Program-made: the position numbers and the translations under genes
Shown here: positions 34,861 to 42,740 of the stretch, in pieces
Position numbering within the stretch: position 1 is the first letter of the stretch
Layout: the number at the start of each line of letters is the position of its first letter
Notes under the pieces: generated by a model
What the model was told of the DNA's origin: nothing
The model's input: the letters and a program-made list of their open reading frames with translations, nothing else
Databases searched by the model: none
Source of the DNA: Mycolicibacter acidiphilus
GTDB taxonomy: Bacteria; Actinomycetota; Actinomycetes; Mycobacteriales; Mycobacteriaceae
Assembly (NCBI RefSeq): GCF_018455725.1
Contig: NZ_JAHCLR010000001.1
Coordinates: 62,001 to 126,000 of the forward strand
Reading direction: 5' to 3'
DNA: 64,000 nt

Positions 34861-35565
34861 CTAGTCGGGATTGTCGGCGTGGCGAGTTTCGGGCAGCCGG
34901 GCAAGCAGCTCTTGCAAGTAGTCGACGCTCCGTTGCAGACGCTTCCGTACGTTGCGGGCGGCTACCGTCGGGCGGCTGGCGTAGTCGGTGAACTGGTCGC
35001 CGCTAGCGTGCCGACTGAGTTTCTCCACCGCATCGGCAGCGGCGAATGCCTTGCGAGTCATGTCCTCGCGGTACCGTCTGCGGCGCTTGGTGTCGCTGGG
35101 CGGCGGCTTCTTCGGTGCCTTCGGCTTGCGGGGGTAGGTCTTGCCGTCGACTCCGGTCGTCGCCATCTGCTCGGGGGCATCGCGCACCACGTCGGCTGTT
35201 GCAGGCGTCCCATTGCGGGACACCTGCATATCGCGCTGGACCGTCGACTTCGACGCCCCTGTTGCCTCCGCGATGGCGCGCACCGACATTCCGGCACCAG
35301 CCATCAGCTCCACCACGTCGAGCCGGGCATCGGAGGACAGCTCCAAGTGACCGCCCAGGGCGTCGGCAACATAGGCGGGCCACGACGGGTATCCGAGCGT
35401 GCGGTGAATCTGCCCGGCTCGCGCTTCATCGAGCAGACGCCCGATGGTGACGAGCTGCCCGCCGACCTGAGTCGCCAGATTGCGGATACGCATGTCCAAT
35501 TTCCGGGCATCGGCCTCGGCCATCGGCGGCACATCATCGGTGAGTTGTTGCGAGATAACGGTCAT
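34861..35565 (-). CDS. ParB-like DNA-binding protein
   Basis: The 234-residue protein has a central helix-turn-helix (ELMAGAGMSVRAIAEATGASKSTVQRDMQV) followed by GVDGKTYPRKPKAPKKPPP, a phrase common in actinobacterial phage and plasmid ParB-like/KorB-like proteins, then a basic helical tail. The N-terminal CTPase motifs of chromosomal ParB are not evident, so it may be only a DNA-binding relative. It overlaps the HNH gene by four bases. The parS-like site 6 kb away makes a partition or regulatory role testable. Confidence 0.7.
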   Translation of the reverse strand: MTVISQQLTDDVPPMAEADARKLDMRIRNLATQVGGQLVTIGRLLDEARAGQIHRTLGYPSWPAYVADALGGHLELSSDARLDVVELMAGAGMSVRAIAEATGASKSTVQRDMQVSRNGTPATADVVRDAPEQMATTGVDGKTYPRKPKAPKKPPPSDTKRRRRYREDMTRKAFAAADAVEKLSRHASGDQFTDYASRPTVAARNVRKRLQRSVDYLQELLARLPETRHADNPD

Positions 35566-36113
35566 GCCGCACCGCCTTCCGTCGGCCCGGCGGTATGGGC
35601 GCGGAGCATCAGTTCCACGAACTGCGTCCGCGCCTTGAACAGCGTTGAGCGGCTGGCGCGCTTACCCATCAGGCGGTCGTCGGTGTAGACCTGCCAGAGC
35701 ATGTCGCAAGGCTCCCCGGCCTGCACGAACTCCAGGCCCTTATCGCGGGTCGGTGCGTCCCACCCTCGCGTCATCTGGTCGTGGCACAGGTGGCACAGGG
35801 CGACCATGTTGTCGGCTGTGTCCGGGCCTCCGTACACCCGGTCCCGCAGGTGTGCGCGGTCGAGCCAGCACGATGCCCTGTCCCACATCGCATAGACGTA
35901 GGTGGTGGGGTCATCGTGGGGGATGCCGTGGTCACTGACCGGGGCCAGCCATCCGCACCGGAAGCAGAACGGCTCCCCCCAACCGATGTACCAGGACTTC
36001 AACCACTTGCCCTCGTTTTCCATCCAGAACGCAACGACGGCCCGCCACGGCGGCATCGACCGGGGCGGCTGGTCGAGAACCACCGCATCAACGAGCTGGG
36101 CGGCGGTGCTCAT
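35562..36113 (-). CDS. HNH endonuclease
   Basis: The 183-residue protein has zinc-binding CFRCG and CHLCH pairs and the HNH core AHLRDRVYGGPDTADNMVALCHLCHDQM (catalytic His in DRAHL, then N and H). Phage HNH proteins nick DNA and often assist terminase. It is coupled on both sides: its start overlaps the xis-like stop and its stop overlaps the parB-like start, both by four bases. Given the location far from the terminase, a role in replication or mobility is equally possible. Confidence 0.88.
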   Translation of the reverse strand: MSTAAQLVDAVVLDQPPRSMPPWRAVVAFWMENEGKWLKSWYIGWGEPFCFRCGWLAPVSDHGIPHDDPTTYVYAMWDRASCWLDRAHLRDRVYGGPDTADNMVALCHLCHDQMTRGWDAPTRDKGLEFVQAGEPCDMLWQVYTDDRLMGKRASRSTLFKARTQFVELMLRAHTAGPTEGGAA

Positions 36114-36343
36114 GCCAGCACCGCCTTGGACGCTGCGATCTCCGCCGGGATGACCGGCTTCATCAGCGCGTCGATGTCGGACAGCTTGACCTTGATACGG
36201 CTGCCGGGCTTGTCGCTGATCCGATAGGCGGGCAGCTCGCCGCTGGCGACCTTCTCCCGCAGGGTGAATACCGAGTACCCGCTGTAGGCGGCGGCGTCGG
36301 TGAGGCCGACGTACTGGGGTGTAATGGATTTCTTCGCACTCAC
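36110..36343 (-). CDS. Excisionase-like HTH protein
   Basis: The 77-residue protein has a MerR-type winged helix-turn-helix: VGLTDAAAYSGYSVFTLREKVASGELPAYRISDKPGSRIKVKLSDIDALM. Small size, fold and position just downstream of the integrase fit a recombination directionality factor. First gene of a three-gene coupled unit with HNH and ParB-like genes. It might instead be a regulator, since a second similar protein is encoded at 34,575. Confidence 0.8.
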   Translation of the reverse strand: MSAKKSITPQYVGLTDAAAYSGYSVFTLREKVASGELPAYRISDKPGSRIKVKLSDIDALMKPVIPAEIAASKAVLA

Positions 36344-36532
36344 GGTTCTCTCCGTCGTAGAAGACGTTCCCCGCGAAATGTGGAGGGGGTGAGAGTGCGA
36401 GTGCGGAGGCGGCGGCGAGTGTGAGTGTGAGTTGGTCCGGGGGCTGCGACCGACCGCTAGTTTAGCCGATGGCCGCTATAGGCGCGTTAGAGTCTCGTTG
36501 GGTAGCCGAGAGTCGTTGCCGTCCAGCCGATT
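36344..36532. promoter_or_regulatory. Gap between int and xis-like gene
   Basis: The 189-bp gap has no gene. It holds GAGTG/GTGAG-rich direct repeats about 36,389-36,432 and should contain the promoter and any operator for the xis-HNH-parB unit. Confidence 0.4.
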
Positions 36533-37696
36533 TCAATGTTCCGTCGGCGCGCCGCCCGCCGGAGGGTGTGCCAACGCCGACAGCCGATCAGCCAGCAGGT
36601 CGGCCCGCCCAGCCGCCACGTGCTGGTAGCGCATCGCGGCGGTACTGGTCGTGTGCCCGAGGCGGTCCATGACTTCCTTCGTGGTCGCCCCGGCCACCGC
36701 CGCCATCACCCCGCCGAAGTGCCGCAGGTCGTGGAAATGCAGCTCCTCCTTGCCGATGGCTGCGCGGGCGGCGAAGAACGGCACCCGGAACCGACCCTCG
36801 GTGTAGTGGCTGCCGGTCACCGGGTCGGGGAACAGCAGCGCGGTCTTGGCCGGGCCGACGTACTGCGCCAGGTGCTCGATGACCACCGGGCGCAGATGCG
36901 TCGGGACGGTCACCGTCCGGTTCGACTCCTTGGTCTTGGGAGGGCCGACGACCATCTTCCGGGCCACCACGGTCACGCCCTTGTTGATCCGCAGCGTCGA
37001 CCCGTCGGCGGCGATGTCGGCACGGGTCAGCGCCAGCAGCTCACCCCGCCGCAGCCCGCACCAGCCCGCCAGCAGCACCGCCAGCCGCAGCGGGCCGGGC
37101 ATCTTGTCGGCGAGGGCCGACAGCTCTCCCGGCTCCAGCAGCACCACCGTACGGCGGTGCTTGACCGTGCTTGCACCCTTGATGCGGGCGGGGGAGCGGT
37201 CGATCAGCCCGTCATCGACGGCGGTGTTCAGCACCGCCGTCAGCACCCCGTACGCCCTCGCGTTCCGGGTCTCGCGTTCGGTGCCCAGCCCGGCGAACCA
37301 GGCGCGCACGTCGTCGGTCGTCAGCTCGGTCACGGGAGTGTCGCCCAGCACCGGCAGAATGTTGTCCTCCAGGTGCCAGTAGTAGGTCTCCCTGGTGCGC
37401 GGCGCGATGTTGGTGCGCTGCTCCAGCCACCGCACCGCGTAGTCCCGCAGGGTGAGCTTCTTCGCCGTCGCCTTCGCCACCCGGTCGGCGGGCGGGGTCC
37501 ACGTCCCGAGGTCGATCAGCTTGCGTTCACCGGCCAGCCACGCCGTCGCGCTGTCTTTGTTCGGGAACGTGGCCGGTGCCCGCCACAGCTGCCCGTTGTG
37601 CGTGTAGTTGACGGCCCATCGCCCCGAGTCGCGCTTGCGGAGCTGGCCGAACCCTCGCCGGGTCCGGGCGGTGTCGGTGGTCTTGGTCGGGGGCAT
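36533..37696 (-). CDS. int: Tyrosine-type integrase of the element
   Basis: The 387-residue tyrosine recombinase has an N-terminal arm-binding region (RDSGRWAVNYTHNGQLWRAPATFPNKDSATAWLAGE), a SAM-like core-binding domain (TLRDYAVRWLEQRTNIAPRTRETYYWHLEDNILPVLGD) and the catalytic domain. Catalytic residues are visible: Arg in GLRRGELLAL near 215, HDLRHFG near 323, LGHTT, and the tyrosine nucleophile in AMRYQHV near 354. It catalyses recombination between the tRNA-Val attB and attP. It is the right-most gene, reading leftward, 166 bp from attR. Confidence 0.95.
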   Translation of the reverse strand: MPPTKTTDTARTRRGFGQLRKRDSGRWAVNYTHNGQLWRAPATFPNKDSATAWLAGERKLIDLGTWTPPADRVAKATAKKLTLRDYAVRWLEQRTNIAPRTRETYYWHLEDNILPVLGDTPVTELTTDDVRAWFAGLGTERETRNARAYGVLTAVLNTAVDDGLIDRSPARIKGASTVKHRRTVVLLEPGELSALADKMPGPLRLAVLLAGWCGLRRGELLALTRADIAADGSTLRINKGVTVVARKMVVGPPKTKESNRTVTVPTHLRPVVIEHLAQYVGPAKTALLFPDPVTGSHYTEGRFRVPFFAARAAIGKEELHFHDLRHFGGVMAAVAGATTKEVMDRLGHTTSTAAMRYQHVAAGRADLLADRLSALAHPPAGGAPTEH

Positions 37697-37722
37697 CAGC
37701 GGGTCTCCTCACGGAATCATTT

Positions 37723-37745
37723 CGGGCCGAATGCGGGCCGAATAG
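37723..37745. repeat. Right arm-type repeat, tandem GGGCCGAAT units
   Basis: Two tandem CGGGCCGAAT units match the left-end block at 22,724-22,746 (21 of 23 bases), same orientation. A second pair, CCTAACGGA at 37,758 and 37,768, follows. Both lie between int and attR, where arm sites are expected. Confidence 0.65.
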
Positions 37746-37862
37746 AACCTTACAGACCCTAACGGAACCTAACGGACGCTAGAGACCGATCACCGGGTCT
37801 ACCAGCAAGTTTAGCGCCATATCCGCTGGTAGCGGCGACCGTGGGGAGATTATACCCGGCTA

Positions 37863-37884
37863 GTTCGATCCCAGCCGGGACCAC
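37863..37884. repeat. attR core, 22 bp
   Basis: Perfect copy of 22,676-22,697, the 3' end of tRNA-Val(CAC). It marks the chromosome-element junction opposite the intact tRNA. The original tRNA terminator follows directly. Confidence 0.92.
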
Positions 37885-37888
37885 AAGG

Positions 37889-37914
37889 AAGCCACCTGGA
37901 AACGGGTGGCTTTT
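37889..37914 (+). terminator. Rho-independent terminator, originally of tRNA-Val(CAC)
   Basis: An 8-bp stem AAGCCACC/GGTGGCTT with an 8-nt loop, followed by TTTT. It lies four bases after the attR core, where the tRNA would have ended before integration. Confidence 0.85.
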
Positions 37915-38030
37915 CTCGTTTCAGGGCTATTCGCCCACCGGTCCGGTATGTCTCGGTCCCTTTCTGTCGTAGCCCGTTGAGAGACTGGATTCGTCGGTAC
38001 CACAGCGGTGCCGAGGATCGAGGTCGGGCC

Positions 38031-38384
38031 ATGCCTGCCGAACAAACCGCAACGATGATCGTGTGGCCGAAGGACTGCGGCCACGGGGGAGCAGTGCTGG
38101 AACTGGTGGAGCATTTCCGCCCGTATTGGCTGGGACGACGGGCGGGGCGTCGCGTGTCGGCGGTGCTCTTGGCGTCGGAGAACGCGCTGGCCACAGGCCT
38201 GTCACTGGCTGATTCGGACACCGGGGAGGGTTTCGCGGAGTGGACGGGCCGTCGGGTGACCGTGCTGCGTTACCCGGGATGCGTGCTGACCGATGCGGAG
38301 GTCGACCGGGCTCGCGAAGCCGGCGTTGACGTCGAGGTAGTCGAGATCGCGGCCGGGGCGGACTCCGACGGGCACCGATCGTGA
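38031..38384 (+). CDS. Hypothetical protein
   Basis: The 117-residue protein is not recognised. It contains ATMIVWPKDCGHGGAVLELVEHFRPYWLG, RVSAVLLASENALATGLSLADSD and VTVLRYPGCVLTDAEVDRAREAGVDVEVVEIAAG. I use the ATG at 38,031 with GAGG seven bases upstream. It overlaps the next gene by four bases (GTGA). First chromosomal gene right of the element. Confidence 0.68.
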   Translation: MPAEQTATMIVWPKDCGHGGAVLELVEHFRPYWLGRRAGRRVSAVLLASENALATGLSLADSDTGEGFAEWTGRRVTVLRYPGCVLTDAEVDRAREAGVDVEVVEIAAGADSDGHRS

Positions 38385-39031
38385 CCAGTCTCGGCGCCGA
38401 GCGGTCCGTTCAGTTGTTCCCGCCGGCCGACTGGCTGCACTACGACTGGGCGGCGGGTGCTGATGCCCCCTACCCGGGACTGCGGCCCACCGGTTCGTGG
38501 CTGCTGACCCCGGACCGGCAAGTGCACGGTCTGGACGCAGTCGAGTCGGGCTGGCAAAACCGCACGACAGGTGAGTCGGTCGAGACGGCGGATCGCATCT
38601 GGGTGCTGGCGTACGGATCGAACGCCGACCCGCTGAAGTTGCTGGAGAAGGACGGATTCCTCGGTGGCGACAGCGTCATCGCGCTACGGGCGGCGATCAT
38701 CGGGTGGGCCGCCGCCTGGTGCGACGCTCGCCGCGACGAGGGCAGCGTCGTCGCCACACTGGTGCCGGCCCCCGGCCGTGTCGAGGTCCACCCGATCCTC
38801 GGGCTGACCGAGCACCAACTGGCGGTCATGGACGACTGGGAACGCCACCCGAACACCTACTGCCGTACCCGCCACAACGACCCAGTGCTGCTGGAATCCG
38901 GTCAGCCCGCCGAACACGTGCAGGTCTACCTCGGTACCCAACAGCGCCGCCCCGCACTCCTGCACGACGGCCGGCACCTGCTGTGTGCCGACGTGCCGTA
39001 TGAACAGGCTGACGCGCTGGTGGCGCGCTGA
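38381..39031 (+). CDS. Gamma-glutamylcyclotransferase-like fold protein
   Basis: The 216-residue protein has the GGCT-fold signature IWVLAYGSNADPLKLL near residue 75, then VIALRAAIIGWAAAWCDARRDEGSVVATLVPAPGRVEVHPILGLTEHQLAVMDDWE, matching the fold's binding loop and acidic catalytic region. Such enzymes release 5-oxoproline from gamma-glutamyl compounds. The first 70 residues are extra. Start is a GTG overlapping the previous stop. Substrate unknown. Confidence 0.72.
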   Translation: MTSLGAERSVQLFPPADWLHYDWAAGADAPYPGLRPTGSWLLTPDRQVHGLDAVESGWQNRTTGESVETADRIWVLAYGSNADPLKLLEKDGFLGGDSVIALRAAIIGWAAAWCDARRDEGSVVATLVPAPGRVEVHPILGLTEHQLAVMDDWERHPNTYCRTRHNDPVLLESGQPAEHVQVYLGTQQRRPALLHDGRHLLCADVPYEQADALVAR

Positions 39032-39037
39032 GCCGCC

Positions 39038-39658
39038 TCAGACCATCTCGGGGGCGTTCAGGTGTGCGATCGCCAGGTCGAACTCCCTGGTCTCCAGCAC
39101 CTTGGCAGCGGCGTCGTTGACCGCCTTGGCCCAGAGGACCTGCTCGGCCTGCCGGCTGGCGACCATCGCTGCCCGGTCGTCGAAGCTGATCGAGGACACG
39201 GCACGTCCGGAGTCCCGGTCCACCAGCAGCGTGGTGCTGCAGAACCCGTCGAGGTCCGCCATCTCCGGCATCAGCGCCAGCTTGTAGGTGTCGATCATTC
39301 GGTCGACGCCGGCCGGGTCGGTGCGCAGCCAGGTGGCGCGTACCCCGGCATGCCGGCGGGAGCGGCGGTCGCGCCGCACCGCGGCGATCTCCCAGTGCGC
39401 GGTGTCGGTGGTGGCATGGAAGATCTCGGTGACGTGGTCACGCAGCGGCGCTGTGCGCTCCTCGCTGGCGCGCAGCGTGTCCTCGTCCAGCCAGGATGAC
39501 GTGACGATGCAGCGGCCGGCGTCCCGGTCGACCAGCATGGACAGTCCGGCGCAGCCGTCCATGTCGGCCAGGGTGGGCATGAGGACGTCGCGGACGTGGG
39601 TGATGCCCTCGTCGAGGAACGACGGGTGGGCGTGGATGGTGAATGAGCGCGCGAACAT
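39038..39658 (-). CDS. Double ABM-like (dimeric alpha-beta barrel) protein
   Basis: The 206-residue protein is two similar halves, each like an antibiotic-biosynthesis-monooxygenase domain: ITHVRDVLMPTLADMDGCAGLSMLVDRDAGRCIVTSSWLDEDTLRAS and VDRMIDTYKLALMPEMADLDGFCSTTLLVDRDSGRAVSSISFDDRAAMVAS. The internal duplication is clear (LVDRDxGRxV in both). The ATG at 39,658 has GGAGG five bases upstream. Role unknown; such folds serve as oxygenases or haem-related proteins. Confidence 0.75.
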   Translation of the reverse strand: MFARSFTIHAHPSFLDEGITHVRDVLMPTLADMDGCAGLSMLVDRDAGRCIVTSSWLDEDTLRASEERTAPLRDHVTEIFHATTDTAHWEIAAVRRDRRSRRHAGVRATWLRTDPAGVDRMIDTYKLALMPEMADLDGFCSTTLLVDRDSGRAVSSISFDDRAAMVASRQAEQVLWAKAVNDAAAKVLETREFDLAIAHLNAPEMV

Positions 39659-39773
39659 GTCGGCCTCCGTCAAGATCGGGGGCGACGCCCCGGCGGCGCC
39701 ACCGGATACCTTCCACGATGCTCCGATGCCGCGCCGACCACAACGGTTACCGGCCGGTTAGGTTCAAACTCCG

Positions 39774-40430
39774 TCACTCGGTGACGGGGTCGGGTTCCCG
39801 GTCGTGCTGGGCCGCCAGTTCGGCGATCTGATTGGAGATCCGTCCGCGCAGCGCGATGGTGCCGATCACCCCGCCGAGCACCGCGACCAGCAGCGCCACC
39901 CAGGAGAACCGGGCCAGCCAGTGCTCGGCGGCCATCCCGGCGTAGTACACCAGCGCCGTGGTGCCGCCGGCCCAGCACACCGCGCCGGTCACATTGGCCG
40001 CCAGGAACTGGGGGTAGGGCATCTTCAGCGCCCCTGCCAGCGGCCCGGCCAGGATGCGCAGCAGCGCGATGAACCGGCCGAAGAACACCGCGAGCGTGCC
40101 CCAGCGGGTGAACAGGTGCTCGGCGTACGCGACATGCCCCGGGCCGAAGTGCCGCGGGAATCGCTGGCCCAACCGGTCGAACAGCGGCATGCCGAACCGG
40201 CGGCCGATGGAGTACCCGATCGAGTCGCCGATCACCGCGCCGACCACCGCCGCCGCACCGACCCCGACCGGATTGACCGCGAGGTCGTGCCGCGACGACA
40301 TCAGTGCTGCGCCGACGAGCATGATCTCCCCGGGCAGCGGGATGCCCAGGCTCTCCAGCCCGATCACACCGCCGACCATCAGGTAGACCAGGACGGGTGG
40401 GATCGATTGGAGCAGGACGTCCACTGACAT
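39774..40430 (-). CDS. DedA-family membrane protein
   Basis: The 218-residue membrane protein of the DedA/VTT superfamily has GVIGLESLGIPLPGEIMLVGAALMSS, GAVIGDSIGYSIGRRFG and FFGRFIALLRILAGPLAGALKMPYPQFLAANVTGAVCWA, the re-entrant loop with the essential arginines. DedA proteins are linked to lipid-carrier recycling and membrane homeostasis. Close to M. tuberculosis Rv2637 from memory, supporting the ATG at 40,430; another ATG lies at 40,442. Divergent from the fadD gene. Confidence 0.92.
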   Translation of the reverse strand: MSVDVLLQSIPPVLVYLMVGGVIGLESLGIPLPGEIMLVGAALMSSRHDLAVNPVGVGAAAVVGAVIGDSIGYSIGRRFGMPLFDRLGQRFPRHFGPGHVAYAEHLFTRWGTLAVFFGRFIALLRILAGPLAGALKMPYPQFLAANVTGAVCWAGGTTALVYYAGMAAEHWLARFSWVALLVAVLGGVIGTIALRGRISNQIAELAAQHDREPDPVTE

Positions 40431-40526
40431 GCGCTCAAGCATGCCCGACCGGTGCCCGGAGCCACCCGCTGCCCGCCGGATATCGGCCGGGTACCGTACC
40501 GGGGGCAGAGCCGGTAAGGAGATCTC

Positions 40527-42173
40527 GTGGAATTCAACCTCGCCCAGGTGTTCTCGGCGATGGCAGCGGCCTACCCGGACCGCGAATGCATTGTCTTCGG
40601 TGACCAGCGATTCACCTATGCGCAAACCGAGGACCGCGCCCAGCGATTGGCGCGGGCGCTGCACGACTGGGGTCTGGGGGTGCGCCGGGAGCGGTCCGAG
40701 CTGGCCGGCCACGAGTCGGGGCAGAGCCTGCTGGCGCTGTACCTGGCCAACGGCAACGAATACCTGGAGGGCATGCTCGGCGCCTACAACGCCCGGGTCG
40801 CGCCATTCAACGTCAACTACCGCTACGTCGCCGACGAACTGGTCTACTTGCTGACCAACGCCGGTACCGAGGCGATCATGTACCACGCCCGCTACGCGCC
40901 GACGCTGGCCGAGGCGCTGGAGTTGGCCGGTGACAAGCTGCCGTCGCCGAAGCTGATCCACGTCGACGACGCCTCCGGCAACGAGCCGCTGCCTGGCGCG
41001 GTGCGCTACGAGGAACTGCTGGCCGCGGCGTCCGCCGAACCGCTCGGACTGCCCCTGTCGCCGGACGACCTGTACGTGCTCTACACCGGCGGCACCACCG
41101 GCATGCCCAAGGGCGTGCTCTGGCGTCAGCACGACATCTTCATCAATGCGATGGGCGGCCGGGCGTTCGGCACCACCGAGGTGCCGACCACGCTCGACGA
41201 GGTGGTCACCCGGGCGCAGTACGGCGGGCCCGGTTCGATGACGGTGGCGCCGCTGATGCACGGTGCTGCGCAGTGGGCGGCGTTCACCTCGCTGCTGGCC
41301 GGCCGGCCGTTCATCATGTCGGCCACCACCGACCGGTTCGACGCGGCCGAGACGTGGACGCTGTGTGCCCGGGAGCGGGCGATCTCACTGTCGATCGTCG
41401 GCGACGCGTTCGGCCGGCCGCTGGCCGACGAGTTGGAGGCCGGGGATTACGACCTGTCCGGGCTGTTCGTGCTGGCCAACGGCGGCGCCGCGCTCACCGC
41501 GCCGCTCAAGGAGCGGTTCCACGAACTGCTGCCGCACCTGACCATCCTCGACGGGGCCGGCTCGTCGGAGGCCGGCGCGCAGATGGGGCAGGCGTCCAGC
41601 AAGAGCCAGGCGGCCAGCGGCCGGTTCGCCCCCAACCCGGGTGCAGTGGTGGTCAGCGAGGACCTGACCCGGGTGCTGGCGCCCGGTGACGACGAGATCG
41701 GCTGGCTGGCGCAGCAGGGTTACGTGCCACTGGGCTACCTCGGCGACGCCGCGAAGACCGCGGCCACCTTCCCGGTGATCGAGGGCATCCGGCACTCGGT
41801 GCCCGGTGACCGCGCGCACTGGGACGCCGACGGTGGCATCGAACTGCTGGGCCGCGACTCGGTGACGATCAACTCCGGCGGGGAGAAGATCTTCGCCGAG
41901 GAGGTCGAGGCCGCGGTCGCCCATCACCCGGCGGTGTACGACGTGATCGTGGTCGGCCGGCCCAGCGAACGCTGGGGCAACGAGGTCGTGGCGGTGGTGC
42001 AGTTGGCCGACGGTGCGCAGGCCGACAGCGACTCGATCGTCGCCGAGGCGGCCAAGCACGTCGCGCGCTACAAGCTGCCCAAGGACGTGGTGTTCCGGGC
42101 GAAACTGCAGCGTTCACCGTCGGGCAAGGCCGACTACCGGTGGGCCAAGGAGCAGGCGATCGCCGGGGTGTGA
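40527..42173 (+). CDS. Acyl-CoA synthetase (FadD19-like)
   Basis: The 548-residue ANL-superfamily enzyme activates a carboxylic acid as acyl-AMP then acyl-CoA. Visible are the P-loop-like YTGGTTGMPKGVLWR near residue 190, APLMHGAAQW, the core LDGAGSSEAG, and the C-terminal INSGGEKIFAEEVEAA hinge with the KLPKDV and SGKADY lysine region. It resembles the FadD19/FadD17 group active on sterol side chains, but the substrate is not proven. GGTAAGGAG lies upstream of the start. A nested palindrome follows its stop. Confidence 0.9.
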   Translation: MEFNLAQVFSAMAAAYPDRECIVFGDQRFTYAQTEDRAQRLARALHDWGLGVRRERSELAGHESGQSLLALYLANGNEYLEGMLGAYNARVAPFNVNYRYVADELVYLLTNAGTEAIMYHARYAPTLAEALELAGDKLPSPKLIHVDDASGNEPLPGAVRYEELLAAASAEPLGLPLSPDDLYVLYTGGTTGMPKGVLWRQHDIFINAMGGRAFGTTEVPTTLDEVVTRAQYGGPGSMTVAPLMHGAAQWAAFTSLLAGRPFIMSATTDRFDAAETWTLCARERAISLSIVGDAFGRPLADELEAGDYDLSGLFVLANGGAALTAPLKERFHELLPHLTILDGAGSSEAGAQMGQASSKSQAASGRFAPNPGAVVVSEDLTRVLAPGDDEIGWLAQQGYVPLGYLGDAAKTAATFPVIEGIRHSVPGDRAHWDADGGIELLGRDSVTINSGGEKIFAEEVEAAVAHHPAVYDVIVVGRPSERWGNEVVAVVQLADGAQADSDSIVAEAAKHVARYKLPKDVVFRAKLQRSPSGKADYRWAKEQAIAGV

Positions 42174-42185
42174 CCCGGGCGTCTC

Positions 42186-42338
42186 ATTCGTCACTTCGGC
42201 CCCTGGTCTGGACCATGAGGGTCTACTGGAAATAGCTATCGCCGGCGATATCACCCATCGGTGATAGCGGATGCGACATCGTTTTCCAGTAGACCCTCAT
42301 GGTTCAGAGACGGTGCCGGTGTGGCCGGTGTGACGAAT
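42186..42338. repeat. Nested palindromic element, 153 bp
   Basis: Outer 9-bp inverted repeat ATTCGTCAC/GTGACGAAT (42,186-42,194 and 42,330-42,338), a perfect 20-bp inverted repeat at 42,213-42,232 and 42,283-42,302, then TATCGCCGGCGATA (42,237-42,250) and a 7-bp hairpin TATCACC/GGTGATA (42,249-42,266). It fills the gap between the convergent fadD and vapC genes. Confidence 0.85.
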
Positions 42339-42341
42339 CCG

Positions 42342-42740
42342 TCAGAACAACGGCAGCGTTTGCAACCCGCAGTGGGTTGCGATGACCTCGAAGTCGCGGT
42401 CGCGATGCGCCACGGCGAGGTTCATTCGCAACGCCATGGCGGCGATCTGGCAGTCGATCAGGCTGCGGACGGTATCTCCGCCGCGGCGACAACGTCGGTG
42501 GATCGCCGCCGCGTCCTCGGAATCGCGCACCGGCGCCAAGGGTTCGATGCTGAATCGGCGGAGGAATCGCCGTCGGGTTGCCGCGGCCCGCTCGTCGGTG
42601 GTGCCGATCATCAGTTCCATCAGAACGACTTCGGGTACGACCAATCGTGTCTTGTCCACGATGCGGTCGGCGACCCAGTGGCTGGCGGTTGAGTCGGCGG
42701 ACTGCAGAAATTCGATCCAAACAGAGGTGTCGACAATCAT
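42342..42740 (-). CDS. vapC: VapC-type PIN-domain toxin
   Basis: The 132-residue PIN-domain ribonuclease has conserved acidic residues in [37 protein letters not shown] and [10 protein letters not shown], which form the metal site. It should cleave RNA when released from its antitoxin. It starts at an ATG overlapping the vapB stop by four bases. Its stop lies three bases from the nested palindrome. Confidence 0.93.
   Translation of the reverse strand: MIVDTSVWIEFLQSADSTASHWVADRIVDKTRLVVPEVVLMELMIGTTDERAAATRRRFLRRFSIEPLAPVRDSEDAAAIHRRCRRGGDTVRSLIDCQIAAMALRMNLAVAHRDRDFEVIATHCGLQTLPLF

Larger units (their letters stand above)
22676..37884. mobile_element. Integrated phage-satellite-like element in tRNA-Val(CAC), about 15.2 kb
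   Basis: The boundaries are a perfect 22-bp direct repeat of the tRNA 3' end. The right end has a tyrosine integrase, then xis-like, HNH, parB-like and HTH genes, a primase-polymerase/helicase beside an iteron region, a small HTH gene, a serine recombinase, a secreted protein, and a nine-gene coupled operon with terminase large subunit and a putative structural protein. Two plus-strand cargo genes lie beside attL. No portal, tape measure, tail or lysis genes are visible, so a self-sufficient phage is unlikely. From the literature, the phiRv2 prophage-like element of M. tuberculosis uses a tRNA-Val site in the corresponding chromosomal region and is similarly small. Confidence 0.9.

Noticed and set aside
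31955-34864. A 969-codon plus-strand frame opposite the prim-pol gene
   Set aside because: It is the antisense of a clearly real gene with motifs; translation is a biased His/Arg/Gly/Pro mix with no domain.
34861-35565. Full chromosomal-type ParB with CTPase domain
   Set aside because: The GxxRxx-type N-terminal motifs of chromosomal ParB are not visible, so it is described only as ParB-like.
22676-37884. Complete temperate prophage
   Set aside because: No portal, tape measure, tail, lysin or holin could be seen, and 15 kb is too short for a normal tailed phage.
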